Assembly (NCBI GenBank): GCA_036346355.1
Contig: JAYEVF010000027.1
Span: 186,001 to 250,000, forward strand
Length of the DNA stretch: 64,000 nucleotides
Reading direction: 5' to 3'
DNA from: Rhipidocladum racemiflorum
Taxonomy: Eukaryota; Streptophyta; Magnoliopsida; Poales; Poaceae
Shown here one piece after another: positions 45,263 through 57,641 of the stretch. The position numbers and the translations under genes are program-made. Numbering within the stretch: the stretch's first letter is position 1; each line of letters opens with the position of its first letter. Under the pieces are notes generated by a model, which was given only the letters and a program-made list of their open reading frames with translations, was not told the DNA's origin and made no database searches.

Positions 45263-45514
45263 GCGAGGAACTTGGAATTCAGTCCACTCGGCCGTAAAGT
45301 CGGCCAGAGCTTGGGACTTGATGGCAGTGTGCGGCTTGAATGAGATGTCGAAGGCTGCAAGCTCGGCCGCCCACTTTGAGATTCTCCCAGAAGCTTCTCA
45401 ATTGTGGAGGACCTCTCCCACGGGGAAAGAAGTCACTACTGAAATCGAGTGCCCTTGGAAATAATGCTTCAGCTTCCTCGACGAGATCAAAATTGCGTAC
45501 AGCAACTTCTGAAC

Positions 45515-46548
45515 CTAAGGATATCGCGTCTTGGATTCGCCCAGTACTTCGCTGATAAAATAAACCGGGCGTTGTACGCCGTAGCGGTGTCCAGACTCTT
45601 CCCGCTCCACAACTATCGCGGCACTGACTATATGAGTTGTTGCCGCTATGTAGAGCAGGAGAAGTTCACGGCCTTTGGCGAGACTAGGATTGGAGGTGGA
45701 GAGGAACACCTTGAGTTCTTCAAAGGCTTGTTGTGCCTCGGCCGTCCATTCAAAAGCAGTCCACCGCTTCTTCAGGAGCTTGAAGAAGGGCATCCCCAAA
45801 CCCCCAAGCGGGAGATAAATCGCCAGCGCTACCATGCAGCGGTGAGCTTTTGAACATCTTTACGGTGGCGGTGGCGCCATCCTCATGATGGCCGATTTTC
45901 TCGGTTGGCTCGATCCGCGATGAGAGACAATGAATCCGAGTAGTTTCCCAGAAGAAACTCCAAAAACACACTTCTCAGGGTTTAACCTCATCCGGAACGC
46001 CCTTAGATTCTCGAACGTCTTGGCCAGATCGGAGGTGAGACTGTCCTTGGTCTGCGTTTTAACCACTACATCATCCACATATGCCTCTACGTTGCGTCCG
46101 AGCTGATGGTGAAAACACTGCAGTATCATACCGATAAGTCGCGCCCGGCGTTTTCAGCCCAAGCGGCATGGTGACATAGCAATATGCTCCGAATGGAGTG
46201 ATAAATGAAGTCTTCTCACAATCCTCCTCTCGAAGCGGTTGGTGATAGCACGAGTAGGCGTCAGAAAGCTGAGTAGTTGAGATCCAGCAGTGGAGTCCAC
46301 CACTTGATCAATGTGGGGCAGACCAAAGGGATCTTTTGGGCAAGCCTTGTTGAGGTCGGTATAGTCAACACACATGCGCCAACTTTTATTCTTCTTTTGA
46401 ATGAGTACAGGGTTGGCCAACCAGTCGGGATGATACACTTCTTTGATGAATCCTGCGGCAAGCAGCTTTGTGATCTCCTCCCTGATGGCCTCTCGGCAAT
46501 CTTGGGCGAACCGTCATAACCTTTGCTTGACCGGCCTGGCGGATTCAC
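45515..46548 (-). pseudogene. Reverse transcriptase and first RNase H of element C (fragmented)
   Basis: Pieces of RT lie in three frames: WRMCVDYTDLNKACPKDPF (about 46330-46400), a damaged SYSGYH-like region, then VEAYVDDVVVK (YVDD coded by 46070-46081) with MRLNPEKCVFGVSSGKLLGF. RNase H follows at 45835-45515 with FEWTAEAQQAFEEL and LLLYIAATTHIVSAAIVVEREE. Small indels are frequent. The catalytic YVDD is kept. Confidence 0.82.
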
Positions 46549-46842
46549 TTACGTTCAACGCGTGCTCAATCACCTCCCTGGGGACTCCGGGCATGTCCGA
46601 CGGCTTCCAGGCGAAGATGTCTTTGTTTGCCCGCAGAAAGGTGACGAGCGCGTCCTCCTATTTCTCCCCGAGCCCTGTCCCGATCAAGGCCGTTAGAGCC
46701 AAATCGGACGGGTCGAGGGTAACTCTCTTGGTATCTTCTACGGGACCAATCCCAGGGTTCGGCGCTTTGCGGGCAGGGATGCTTCCTTCCGGCCTGTCGG
46801 AATCCGCCTCTTGCCGAATCCTCTCCCGACCCACTCGCGTCT

Positions 46843-47517
46843 CTAGGGACTCGGCCATCTCATAGCTCTCCTTGTCACAAGAAAAGACTGCCTGATATCA
46901 CCGCGTAAAGCGATAATACCACTCGGCCCTGGCATTTTCAGTGTCAGGTACGCATAGTGGGGCACTGCCATGAACTTGGCTAGCGCTGGTCTCCCCAAGA
47001 TGGCGTGATATGCTGTCATGAAATCAGCCACCTCGAAGCCAAGGTTCTCTGTCCAGTAATTTTCCCTTGCACCGAAAGTGACCGGTAGAGTGATCTGTCC
47101 GAGTGGTGTCACAGAAGTTCCGGGTATGACACCGTGAAAAGGTGACGACTCGCGCTTAAGCTCCGACCGTGGAATCCCCATGTCGTCAAGAGTTTTGACA
47201 AAGAGGACATTGAGCCCACTTCCACCGTCAATCAATACCCTCTTGAGCTTGATGCCGCGGACAACGGGCGCCAAGACAAGCGGATATCTACCGGGGAATG
47301 GGACTCGATCTGGGTGATCCGAGCGGTCGTAAGTTATCGCGACCTCGGACCACCGTGCGTCTTGAAGTCTCGGCTCTATTGCGTTGATGTCTCGGGTGGT
47401 AAGCTTTTGCTTCCGCTTGGACTCGTACGCAGCCGAACCCCCGAATATGTAGTTAAGCTCGAGATCGACTTCCTGGTAGTCTTCCTCGGCCGAGGGGCGG
47501 CTTGGCGGCATGTCCAC
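46843..47517 (-). pseudogene. Aspartic protease of element C
   Basis: A frame of 224 codons with the acidic linker DYQEVDLELNYIFGG, then VLIDGGSGLNVLFVKTLDDMG, LGQITLPVTFGA and AILGRPALAKF. It closely matches the protease of B, including the DGGS form of the active site. The frame joins gag through an indel near 47500 and is lost just after DIRQSF. Confidence 0.83.
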
Positions 47518-48426
47518 TCGGACCTTGCCCAGCCTGCTTCTTGCTCTCCCGGGAAAATCTCTTCAAAGTGAAGCAGTCCTTGGCGGCATGTCTCCCCTTT
47601 GGATGGAAGGGGCAAAGCGAGTTCATCACCTTGTCATACCCGTCCTCTTTGAGGGCGCGAGGGGGAGAAGGTTCAGCGATTGCCACTAGCTCTTCACCCT
47701 TGCGCTTCTTTTCCTTCCGTCGGGGGGGCTCGGCCTGATCCTTCCCCTCGTCATGCCGTTCCGCCAAGGCCTCGGAGGCTGAAGCGTAGCGGTCCGCTAG
47801 GGCGAATAGCTCACGAACCGATGTCGGTGGCTTCCGAGACATCTTCTTGATGAGATCAGGGTCGCTGACTCCCTTTTGGAAGGAAGCTATCACAACCGCA
47901 TCCGTGACATCCCGAACAGTGCTTTTCCTGTGCATGAAGCGCTTGACGAAGTGCCGGAGGGACTCGTTTCTCTTTTGGTGCAGCTGATAGAGGTCCCAGG
48001 GGGTGCCCGGGCGCTCGTACGTGCCTTGGAAGTTTGAAAGGAATTGCTCACACAGATCTCCCTAGGAATCTATAGAGTTCGCTGGGAGTCTAGTGAGCTG
48101 TGGCCTAACCCAGTGAAGAGAGTAGCAGGTAAGTAATTTGCCATTACTTTACGATCCCCAGCGACCACGGCCGCCGAGCGTACACCTGTAACCAAGCCTC
48201 CGGGTCCCTCTCACCGTCAAACCTAGTGATGCCCTTGGGATTAAACCCATCAGGCCAAACCACTCGGTGCATGCGAGGGGTAAACGCGTGAACCCCTTCT
48301 ATGACCCCACGGCAACCCCTGGGCGGTGATCGACGTGGAGGGGATCGCGCTTGGCGTGCTTCGCGATCTCGTGGAAGGATGCCGTAACGTTCATACTCGT
48401 CGGCATGACGGCGTTGCTCCTCCCTC
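47453..48426 (-). pseudogene. Gag of element C, C-terminal half, truncated
   Basis: Contains MHRKSTVRDVTDAVVIASFQ, KPPTSVRELFALADRYASAS, a Lys/Glu-rich stretch and the knuckle CPFHPKGRHAAKDC. The upstream capsid part (about 47940-48426) is shifted by indels. Similarity to B ends at about 48426, in the middle of gag. The N-terminal gag region, PBS and 5' LTR of C are therefore missing from the window. Confidence 0.8.
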
Positions 48427-49167
48427 TTGGGATTTTGGAGGATATGTTAAGAGCGTGTGCATTGGCTTATGCTACCTCTTGGGATAAAAGTCTGCCGTAT
48501 GCGGAGTTCAGTTACAACAACAGCTACCAAGCCAGTTTGCAAATGTCGCCATTTGAAGCACTATACGGTCGATCCTGTCGGACACCGTTGAACTGGAATG
48601 AGACAGGTGAACGCCGTGTCTTTGGACCAGATATTCTTCAGGAAGCCGAGGAGCAAATTGCCATGATCAGGGAGAGATTGAAGATAGCACAAGTCAAGAC
48701 AGAAGAGCTATGCTGACAACCGTCGTCGAGACCTGAGTTTCGAACCAGAGGATTTCGTGTATCTCAGAGTCACACCACTCAGAGGAGTTAAGAGATTCCA
48801 TGCTAAAGGAAAACTCGCGCCGAGATATGTTGGACCATTCAAGGTTCTCAGCCGCAGGGGTGAAGTTGCTTATCAGCTAGAGTTACCGCAATCACTAGCA
48901 GGAGTGCATGACGTGTTCCACGTGTCCCAGCTGAAGAAGTGTCTCCGAGTACCTGAGGAGCAGACACCGCTAGAGTCAATTGAGTTGCAAGAAGATCCTT
49001 TTCAAAAAATTTATTTAAAGAATGAATAAAGAATTTATTTCTGCAAAAATCCTTTTCAAACATTCTCTTCCTTTAAAATGATCCTCACCTTTATTTTTAT
49101 ATATTTTTTTTTATTATTTTCTTAAGTATCAGACTCATTTTTCTTTTACAAAAATAAGGATGTTACA
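48427..49167 (+). pseudogene. Gypsy integrase C-terminus and 3' end fragment (element F)
   Basis: Begins inside integrase at GILEDMLRACALAYATSWD, followed by SYNNSYQASLQMSPFEALYG. A one-base loss near 48690 shifts the frame. It resumes with DFVYLRVTPLRGVKRFHAKG, KLAPRYVGPFKVLSR and GVHDVFHVSQLKKCLRVPEE, the linker that precedes a chromodomain in chromoviruses. The chromodomain itself is absent: coding ends at 49029 after DPFQKIYLKNE. About 140 AT-rich bases follow and end AAGGATGTTACA (49167), which looks like the end of an LTR. The upstream part of F is missing, so 48426/48427 is a chimeric junction with element C. Confidence 0.8.
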
Positions 49168-50725
49168 CATCACTATCAATAAATGGGCAAAATCATAAAA
49201 CGACTGCATTGTTTTTTTAGTTACTCTATCCATATATCTTAACAAATTGTCACTACACCACATACTCCAATTATTATATTAAATTTATTAAGTTAAACCA
49301 GCACAATGTTCTTAAAACAACAAACCTATATTTTCCCAATTGACATCAATACTAGCATTATAGGAACACTTATGCACACTTCCAAATATACTAATGGTTT
49401 GCAACAACACAAATAGCAACACTAATCAATTTCCAAGTTAAGGTCACAAGCCAGCATGATTGAATTTCTCTACTAACACGTTAAATTAGAACATGTTTAA
49501 ACAACCAGCAAGGTTTCTTTAACAATATCAGTAATTTACATCATCTTAATGTTCTAACTATGCATCAAGGTTTAAACTTTAAACATTAACGAGGATCATA
49601 AGCACTTTTAAAACAAAGCAACAGATTCTAAGCATGTACATTAACCCATTTAATCATTCTCGCTACAGAGTAAACTACAACACTAGTAGTCTATTTATTC
49701 TCAAGCTAGAGATAATAATCACATTGAATTTATTCAACTCACAATTTAACTTAGCAACACGTCATTCCATAAACCACAGCTCAAGAACAAGAATGATCAC
49801 CGATAAACAATTTCTCCTTTCCAGGCAAGGAAGAAAAACAAAACTCCAACAGATATGCAGGAGAGCTCAACTCTCAAATTTCCAACTCTGATAGCCAAAA
49901 CTCCTAACGAAATCTCAAGATCTACAACTTCCAAGAAGGAAGAAGGGTGCACCAGGGAAAACCAAATGTTCGACTAAATCTTTTCCGATAGAGATTCAAA
50001 CTTAGCTTCACCCAACTTAAGGTCTGCACAATGAGAAACTCCAACACTTTTCTTAAATAGGGAGAACAACAACCACATAAGTTTCCTCCCCAAGACAATC
50101 CACAATAATCAACAAAACCGGATGTCAAAGCAAAAATTAAGACCAAAAGACGCGCAGCATAAAACTCCTCTTCTTTATCTTCACCCAAAGAAGACAAAAA
50201 CCACAAACCGCCAAACGAACAATCAATGAGAATCAAATACCAAACACTTTTCTTTTGATTTCAATTGACTAGAACCAAGGAAACCAACCAAAACCGACCG
50301 TCAGAACGGTAAAGAACATCCGAAGAAACCAACTCTTCTATTTGTCTCCAGTCAACTACCTGATCTACGACAGAAAGGACAAGCACTCTCCGCCACGAGA
50401 GGTTATTAGTCCTTCGGTGATGGCTCTAACTGGCCACACCGTCAGACCCCAACCTTACTATGAACAAAGGCGATCGAAACCCTTCGGCACCACAACCTCC
50501 CTTAATCATTATCACAGGAACAACTCAATCAATTATGTCATAAACATAGCAGCTTACATTATCAAATATAGCAATCAACAATAAGGCTTAAATACAACAT
50601 TTAAGCTTAAGTAACGATACCCATTCCCCTTTCCTACTGTGCATCAGAGTGTGTCAAGTTTTAAATTAGTTAACCAAACTATTTCAGATTTTAAGGTTAT
50701 TGCCCTAAGGTCAAATTTTAACAAG
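49168..50725 (-). other. Leader-like, non-coding region inside LTR alpha
   Basis: AT-rich sequence with no convincing frame. Read on the minus strand it follows LTR alpha as an element's leader would. The first 120 bases resemble the leader of D (TTGACACACT...), but the primer-binding site seen in D is missing. A CTATTTAAG TATA-like word lies at about 50058-50066. Bases 49362-49443 recur inverted at 59856-59937. I interpret it as leader of a non-autonomous or truncated chromovirus-like element. Confidence 0.45.
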
Positions 50726-53025
50726 TAACCCCGGCATCTGGTATGCCTGAATGTTATCAAACATAGACTAAATCACATCTAAATACCACAAATAAAGATA
50801 AATTATAGCAAAGGAGTAAATGCTAAAACCGAAAATTTCGTCAGCATCTCCTTTGTTTTTCCATGACTTGAAGCAACAACAATATGATCACAGGATATAG
50901 CATAAAGAATGACATCTAAATCATCAATAACAAGGGTTCTAGCAACAGTATAAGTCTAGAATAATGAATTCAACCAGCTCATGTGCCAAACGAGGTAAAT
51001 GAGGAAACCAAGCACACTATTTAATCATGCACCAAGTTTGATGGCACTATTCTTATTATCATGACCCAAACGAATAAATTGTCTATAAGTGTGGAGCTAC
51101 GTGTAGATGTGTAGCTAATGCCCTTTCCCGCATGCCGGATTCATGGTACCTAAAAACAACATAAAACACAAGCGTGAGTTCATCACTCAGCAAGTATATT
51201 GCAATGGATCATAAAGAATAAATCAATGCCAACATCAATACATACCATACTTTAACATCATGATCAAATCATAATCTCAACTACAACATCATAGCCATGA
51301 CATAGCACATTGTACACAACTCATTATCATCATCATGTATGCAATGCAATGCAATGCATATGTCTCTGAAGCATATCTGCGGTATTCTTTGAGTGCACAC
51401 CCGTCGGCGTACACCCTCTTCCCCCTTCCATCCCGTAAAAGGAGGGAGCCTACACCTCGCTTCCATTCACCACGGTGGATGGAATCATGAGGTAGGACTT
51501 ACTCATTGCTCTCCGGATTAGTCATAACTTTCTCACCGACCCTACCAGACTAGTTATGACTTTCTCACCGACCGGGCTTACTCATTGGCTCTCCGGATTA
51601 GTCATAACTTCCTCACCGACCTTACCGGACTAGTTATGACTTTCTTACCGACCGGGCCAGATCACATGCCATGTATGCGATTATGCCATAAACATAAACA
51701 ACTTGCACCAAACTGAACTAAACATGGCATAGCATCATATTAATCCATTTTCATCATGACATGGGCAAGCACTAATCATAGCAAGATATCACAACATGTA
51801 ATCATGACAAGATAGCACATCATGTAAATAATTTACACCTAGTCTCAATTATCAACATTCAACACGCCACCCATTATAATACACTTGCCTTAACCTTGGG
51901 CGACGGATTGGCGAGAGGTTGAGGTCACTCCCGGGGTCACACCACCTGCACATAGAGACCACACACTCAAAACGTGCCCACAAAACAGTACCCACTCGCT
52001 CATCAACCCTGACTTCGCAAACTACTCCCAAAATTGAAAAACAGAGAATCTTTCCCACCGGGACAGCAGGCTTCAAACTAGCATAACTTGGGTTATAAGA
52101 CTCCAAATCAAGTAAACGAGTACATCATCGCGAATCTTAGGAAATTTCCTAGCTTTTTCTAAGTATTGGGAAAAGCTGATTCAGCATTTAAAATTGTTTA
52201 ATCTACAGAACAACGTAATCTATTCCAATCTCGTCACAGTTTTGAACACATTCGGTAAAATGACCATAACTTTCAAACGGATGGGTGGATTTGAGCATTC
52301 TTGGTGTCCAATTAAAGGTATTTAAGTTATCTACAACTTTCTCAACAGGCGGACGACCAAATTCTGAATCTAAAATCGCGAAAACGCAAACCCTAGGTCG
52401 AGTGCACAATCTGCCCGAAACAGAGAACGTGGCAAACTATAGTTTTCATCCAATCTACCCAATCGCAGAACCACCACTCGATCTAAAAACATCGAAACAC
52501 CCTCTACCACAGCACCTAGACCAACCCCAGGGATTGCCTAGTACCATACCTCCGCCCGACGAACGACGAACGTCGAAATTCCTTCCTCCCGGGTTCCCGA
52601 TCGTCTTCCTCGCGCCGGAACCGCCGGATCTCCTCGTCGCAGGGCTTCCCGATGGAGAGATCAACGGGATGGCGAGGTGGGTATCTCCTCTAGGGCAGCA
52701 AGGGGGGATGGAGAGGGGAGGGGAGAGGTGGTGGCGCCATGGCGGAAGATGGAGAGGAAGGGGAAGGGTGGAGGCGCATGGGGGGCTATGGGGTGGTGGC
52801 TAGGGTTGGGAAAGGGAGTGGGGGTTGCACCAAGGGGTGGGGGCCAGATTTGGCTGCCCAAAAGTCACCCCTCTTGGGCCCAAACCCTTCCACCAGAGGC
52901 CCAACTCAACCCCCAAGGCCCAAAGTCCCCCGGAGAGGCCCAAACACCCGAAAACGGCCCAAAAACACGCTATAAAGTTGTACTAAAATGCCGAATTCTA
53001 AAATGTCATATTCAGGGGTGTCACA
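50726..53025 (-). repeat. LTR alpha (chromovirus-like family G), minus orientation
   Basis: On the minus strand it starts TGTGACACCCC at 53025 and runs to about 50726 (...GCCGGGGTTAC, the expected terminal CA being lost). It aligns along its length with LTRs beta and gamma. It carries an imperfect 79-80-bp duplication (51498-51576 and 51577-51656, GGATTAGTCATAACTT... units) present once in the others. A hairpin lies at 51175-51189 and a mini-exon-like unit at 51885-51945. No partner LTR is visible. Confidence 0.75.
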
Positions 53026-54759
53026 AAGCACCATTTTGTTTCTATCAAATAATCTTAATAGATTCAAAAGCAGTAAAACCATATTATATAATAAGTTATC
53101 AATCTCTTTTCAAATAGTTTGGCACAAAGCCCTAAATCACTTTAGCAATTATCTCTTGCATATAGCCACCCTTTTCCACATTTTTATTTTAGAAAATCTA
53201 ACCCTTGACGGTAATCCCCGAGCTTTGTCCAGTACCGTGGACTCGGCTATTCGAATAGTTTTGACACACTCTACAGAGGTTGTACACTTTACCACATGAT
53301 ACAGTCGCACACCACAAAGGCGATTGACCATAACGAAGTTTTTCGGAAATTTCCATCTACACCTATGACACTCTCCGGTATTGCCTTCACTACTACTTCC
53401 TCCACGAAGGATCGAAGTGTAGGACCGACAATCACCGTTGGATAGGGTACCAAGCCATAGCCTAGGTACGCTCCCCCGCATAGTTACCCCAGTGTAACTG
53501 TCACCCTGAGGTATCAAAGGTAAGACTTCAGAATCCTACTAAACTAAGACCGTCCCACTCCAATCATGTGGTTGCACGATAGGCCCAGTTCAAAGGCTTG
53601 CAAGGTGAAGTCCTTAACTGTCCAGGGCAAGACATCCTTCTCACAAACCCTGACCCAAATCTTCTCACATCACTCATCCCATTGCCGCAAAGGCTGTTAT
53701 CTCAAAATATGTGCCATAAAGGCCCACCTGGCATAAAGCCTCATACCACTTGCCCTAGACTAAATCTTTTCCCACCCCTGTTCCATTATTGTGCAACACA
53801 TGCCAACAATAATATCAGTTACCATGTAGAACCACAAAGGTACCTACACTTCACATCATCACGTGACAAGATCACACTTAACTTCCAAAATCATTCCATT
53901 TTTCATTAGTCAATATTATTTTGCTATTTGAAATATATTTCGCGCAAGCATAGCTAAGCAACTAGTCACGGTCTAGCCTCCCGTGTTGGCACAATCATAT
54001 CATCCAACAATTTAATCCCAACTTTAGGTGACAATGGAATATATGGCATACAAATATTATTAACAAGGATGGAATTAACAATTAGGTGGATTAACTAGTT
54101 ATCCCAAATTAAACTATTCATTTTAATCAACATAACATGCATAATTTAAATCGAAATATATTTAAAAAGCTAGGAACAATATGGTCAAAGCACAACTTGC
54201 CTTCGTAAAGCAGCGAGTCTTGGTCTAGAGCTTGTTCTTCGAAATCCGTGTCCTCACACAGCTCGACGTCTACGCGTAACAGATAAAGAACCAGATAAAC
54301 ACGCAAAACAACGTACAAACACACATTCGAAAACAGTGCTACAAATCAAACTAGCTTAAAAACCCCATGCAAATTTCTAAATAATTATTTTAGCATTTTC
54401 TAAGATTTATAAAATTTATTTTGGAATTTTTGGACGTGCAGTTTAAGAGCTACAAAATTCGTAAGTTTAGACTTTCTGCGAATAATCTAACAGTACAAAT
54501 TCTTGTATAAAATTTCATAAAAATTACTGTAGAAAGGTATTAATTTTTACTAATTAACCAAATTTGTTCCAAGCGATTCGGACTTCGAAAGAATTTTTAA
54601 CGAAAAGGACAAAATTCGCAATTTTGGACAAATTCACATACAAACTAACTTAAGCTTCCAGGCATGGCACTGTGCACTACGTCGGCATGGGGTTCACGCA
54701 TGCGTACTGGTTCAGTTTTGAGAAATCTTCTTGCACGCGCACAACAACTTGGTTCATGT
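53026..54759 (-). repeat. Fragment of an LTR related to the solo LTR at 3964-7126
   Basis: Shares with the solo LTR the palindrome CTATTCGAATAG (53247-53258) followed by CAGAGGTTGTACA-like sequence. It also shares a mini-exon-like unit (54197-54269) and the general order and base composition. Similarity is patchy, so it is a related family, not the same one. Both ends are cut, by LTR alpha on the left and LTR beta on the right. No gene is seen. Confidence 0.6.
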
Positions 54760-56941
54760 TGTGACACCACGGAGTGTCGTAATCTTATAAAATGTGGATG
54801 TTGAGGTCAAAACATTATAAAATATGTAAATGGAGGTTAAAACTTTACGTTATGCCGTTTATAGCGTGTTTTGGGGCCGTTTTCGGGTGTTTGGGCCTCT
54901 CCGGGGGACTTTGGGCCTTGGGGGTTGAGTTGGGCCTCCGGTGGAAGGATTTGGGCCCAAGGGGGGACTTTTGGGCAGCCAAATCTGGCCCCCACCCCTT
55001 GGTGCACCCCAAAACTTCCTCTCCCATGCCCTAGCCGCCACAACTCCATCTCCACCTCCCTTGCTTGCGTGCGCCCCTCCCCATTGCTCCCCATTGCTCC
55101 TCCACCCCTCCACCACCTCTCCACCCCCCTTGCTGCCCTAGGGTGGCCTCCCCACCCCTGCACCTCGTGGATCCATCCATTGGAGCGAGGAGCGAGGAGA
55201 GTGGAGCGTGGAGCGAGGAGCGATCCGAGAGGAGTTTCGTTGGGATTTCGGTCGTCGGGCGAAGGTATGGCCATGGTTTTCCTTGGGGTTGGGCTATGTA
55301 CTATTCTAAGGGTGTTTATCAAGTTTTTAGATCAATTGGTGTTTCTGGAATCAAGTAGATTGGATTAGATCTAGATGTTGCCACGTTTCTGTTTTGGGAC
55401 AGCATGAGCAGTCGACCTAGGGTTCACGTTTTTGCCAATTTAGATTTGGAATCTGGTCGTACGAATGTTGAAGAAGTTGTAGATAATTTCATTATCTTTC
55501 AGTGGATATAAAGAACGTCAAATTCCGCCCAGCCGTTTGAAAGTTATGGCTGTTTTACCGAGCGTGTTAAAATCTGTGACGTGATTGGAACAGATCACGG
55601 TAATCTGTAGATTAAACAATTTTAGATTCCGAATCAGTCTTTCCATATACCTAGAGAAAGTTGGGAAATTTCCTAAGCTATGCGAGGATGTACTCGTTTA
55701 ATTGATTCGGAGTCCCAGAACTCAAGTTATGCCTTTTGCAAGGCTGCTGTCCTGACGGGACAGAACCTCTGTTTTTAGGTTTTGCGAGTAGTTGGCAATG
55801 ACGGGGTAGATGAGGGTTTGCGTACTGTTTTGTTGTCATGATTGTGAGCGTGTGGTACCTATGTGTAGGTGGTGTGACCCCGGGAGTGCCTTCTACTTCC
55901 CGCCAATCCGTTGCACGTGGTTGAGGCAAGTGTGTTGTGATGGATAGCGAGTTGTAGGTTGCTTGTTAAGAATAGATGGAATTGACTATATGATATATGA
56001 TCACTTGCCATGCTTTAATGATTGCCAATGATATGATGAGCATGTTTATTATGTTATGATGCCATGTGTTAATATGTGAGTTAAATATGATGTTGGCATA
56101 ATTGTATACATGACATGTTACATGGCCCGGGCGGTGAGAAAGTCATAACTAATCCGGGAAGGTCGGTGAGAAAGTTATGACTAATCCGGAGAGCCAATGA
56201 GTAAGCCCTACATCGTGATTCCATTCACCGCGGTGAACGGAAGCGAGAAGTAGGCACCCTCCATCTTCGGTATGGAAGGGGGGAGAGGGTGCACACCGAC
56301 GGGTGTGTACTCAACCATACCGGTATGAGTTTCCAAGGAGACATGAGCATTGCATTACATTGCATACATAATGATGATGATATTGTTAAGTGTTCATGAA
56401 TGAGATGATATACATGATGGGGGATGTTATTGCCATGATATTGTTCTTGTTGTCCATTGCAATATGCTTGCTGAGTTTCGAACTCACGCTTGTGTTTTCT
56501 TGTTGTTTTAGGTACCATGAGAACGGCATGCGAGGAAGTGAAATAGTCACACGCCCACACGTAGCTTCACCATATTGATTCCACAAGTCATTCTTTTAGT
56601 TTGATAATAATTTGTGTGTGATGATCATTGATTTAAGGCTTAGCTTTGCTTTATGAGAGTTTTATTGTTCGTTTGACACTTGGAGCCATTAAGTGCTTGA
56701 TAATAGTCTTATATTGTCGTTAAGACTCTAATTATTGCTGTTTTAGATGTCTCTCATATTGCCTTATATTGCTATACTGTTGTTGCTTTTTTCAATTCAT
56801 GTTAAAACAAAGGAGATGCTGCCGAAATCTCGGTTTTTAGCATATGCGCCTTTGCTGGAATTTTATGTTAAATGTGGTATTTAGATGTTGTTTAGCTTAT
56901 GTTTGGTAGCATTCAGGCATATTAAATGCCGGGGTGTTACA
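54760..56941 (+). repeat. LTR beta (family G), probable solo LTR
   Basis: TGTGACACCAC to GGGGTGTTACA, 2182 bp, with no PBS after it. Flanking pentamers are CATGT and CACAT, which differ at two sites, so a target duplication is possible but unproven. It contains a hairpin at 56472-56486, a mini-exon-like unit at 55869-55929 and the TCATAACTAATCCGG repeat region near 56130-56190. Confidence 0.7.
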
Positions 56942-57641
56942 CACATAAAAAAATTTTCTATATATACACACATACACCTATACTTCCTAATGTATACAAG
57001 ACTACGTACATCATATATATGTATGGGTTCAAGATTCAGTCTAAGACGTATATATATACGTATACACGCGCAGCCTAATATATATATGCATATACATGCG
57101 TACATAAATGTATACATGCTTGCAACCTATTATATACTCGTGTACATGCAATGAGATCAACCGATCGGTAGAGAGGGAGCGCGCGCGAAGGGAAAAAAAG
57201 AAGATAAGAATACCGTTCGGTGCAGGTAGCAGCGCAGACCATCGGCGATGAGACGGAAACGGTGGTGATAGCGGCGATGGCGATGAGACGGCAGCGGCGG
57301 TGTCGACGATAGCGGCAGTAGCGGTGACGACGGCGGCGGCGTACCCGGCGGCGGCAACGGCAACAGCTACGGTGGTAGCAGCGACTGCGTCAACAAAGAT
57401 GACCAGCGGTGGTGACGGCGACGACGACGACGGCGGCGAGGAAGCAATAAAAATAGTGTGGCTGGAATGGAAATGACTGGAAATGTTGGATGTGAGGGAA
57501 GGAATGGAATGGTTAGAAAATGAAGAAGCTTCACACGTGAGAAGTAGAAAGGGTGGAGTGTATGGCTAGTAATGAAATGGCTGGCACGGGATAGCTGCAC
57601 ACTAATTCCAAAGAGTACAATATTAAATCGTGCATGCAACG
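56942..57641. other. Low-complexity spacer: TA/CA microsatellite then CGG-rich tract
   Basis: 56942-57140 is rich in TATATA, TACACA and GTATAC words. 57220-57440 is an imperfect trinucleotide run rich in GGC, GGT and GAC, coding-like in composition but without a sustained, plausible frame. It carries no PBS or polypurine tract, so I do not read it as the interior of an element between LTRs beta and gamma. Confidence 0.55.

Larger units (their letters stand above)
28078..48426 (-). mobile_element. Tat-type Ty3/gypsy element C, truncated, split by element D
   Basis: A close relative of B in the same orientation. The LTR at 28078-28656, a tandem array, two plus-strand genes and pol to mid-gag are present. 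D (32925-42207) interrupts it with the exact duplication TTCAG. The 5' part of gag, the PBS and the 5' LTR are missing. Homology to B stops at about 48426, and unrelated gypsy integrase sequence on the plus strand follows. The left flank duplication would be ACAGG (28073-28077), but its partner is lost. Confidence 0.9.

Noticed and set aside
52285..53117. Proline- and glycine-rich frames of 100-170 codons in the family G LTRs
   Set aside because: They arise from the GC-rich U3/R region. They lie in both orientations in copies of the same LTR and are not conserved between copies.
54760..56941. Target duplication CATGT/CACAT around LTR beta as proof of a solo LTR
   Set aside because: Two of five bases differ. 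I kept the solo-LTR reading only as probable.
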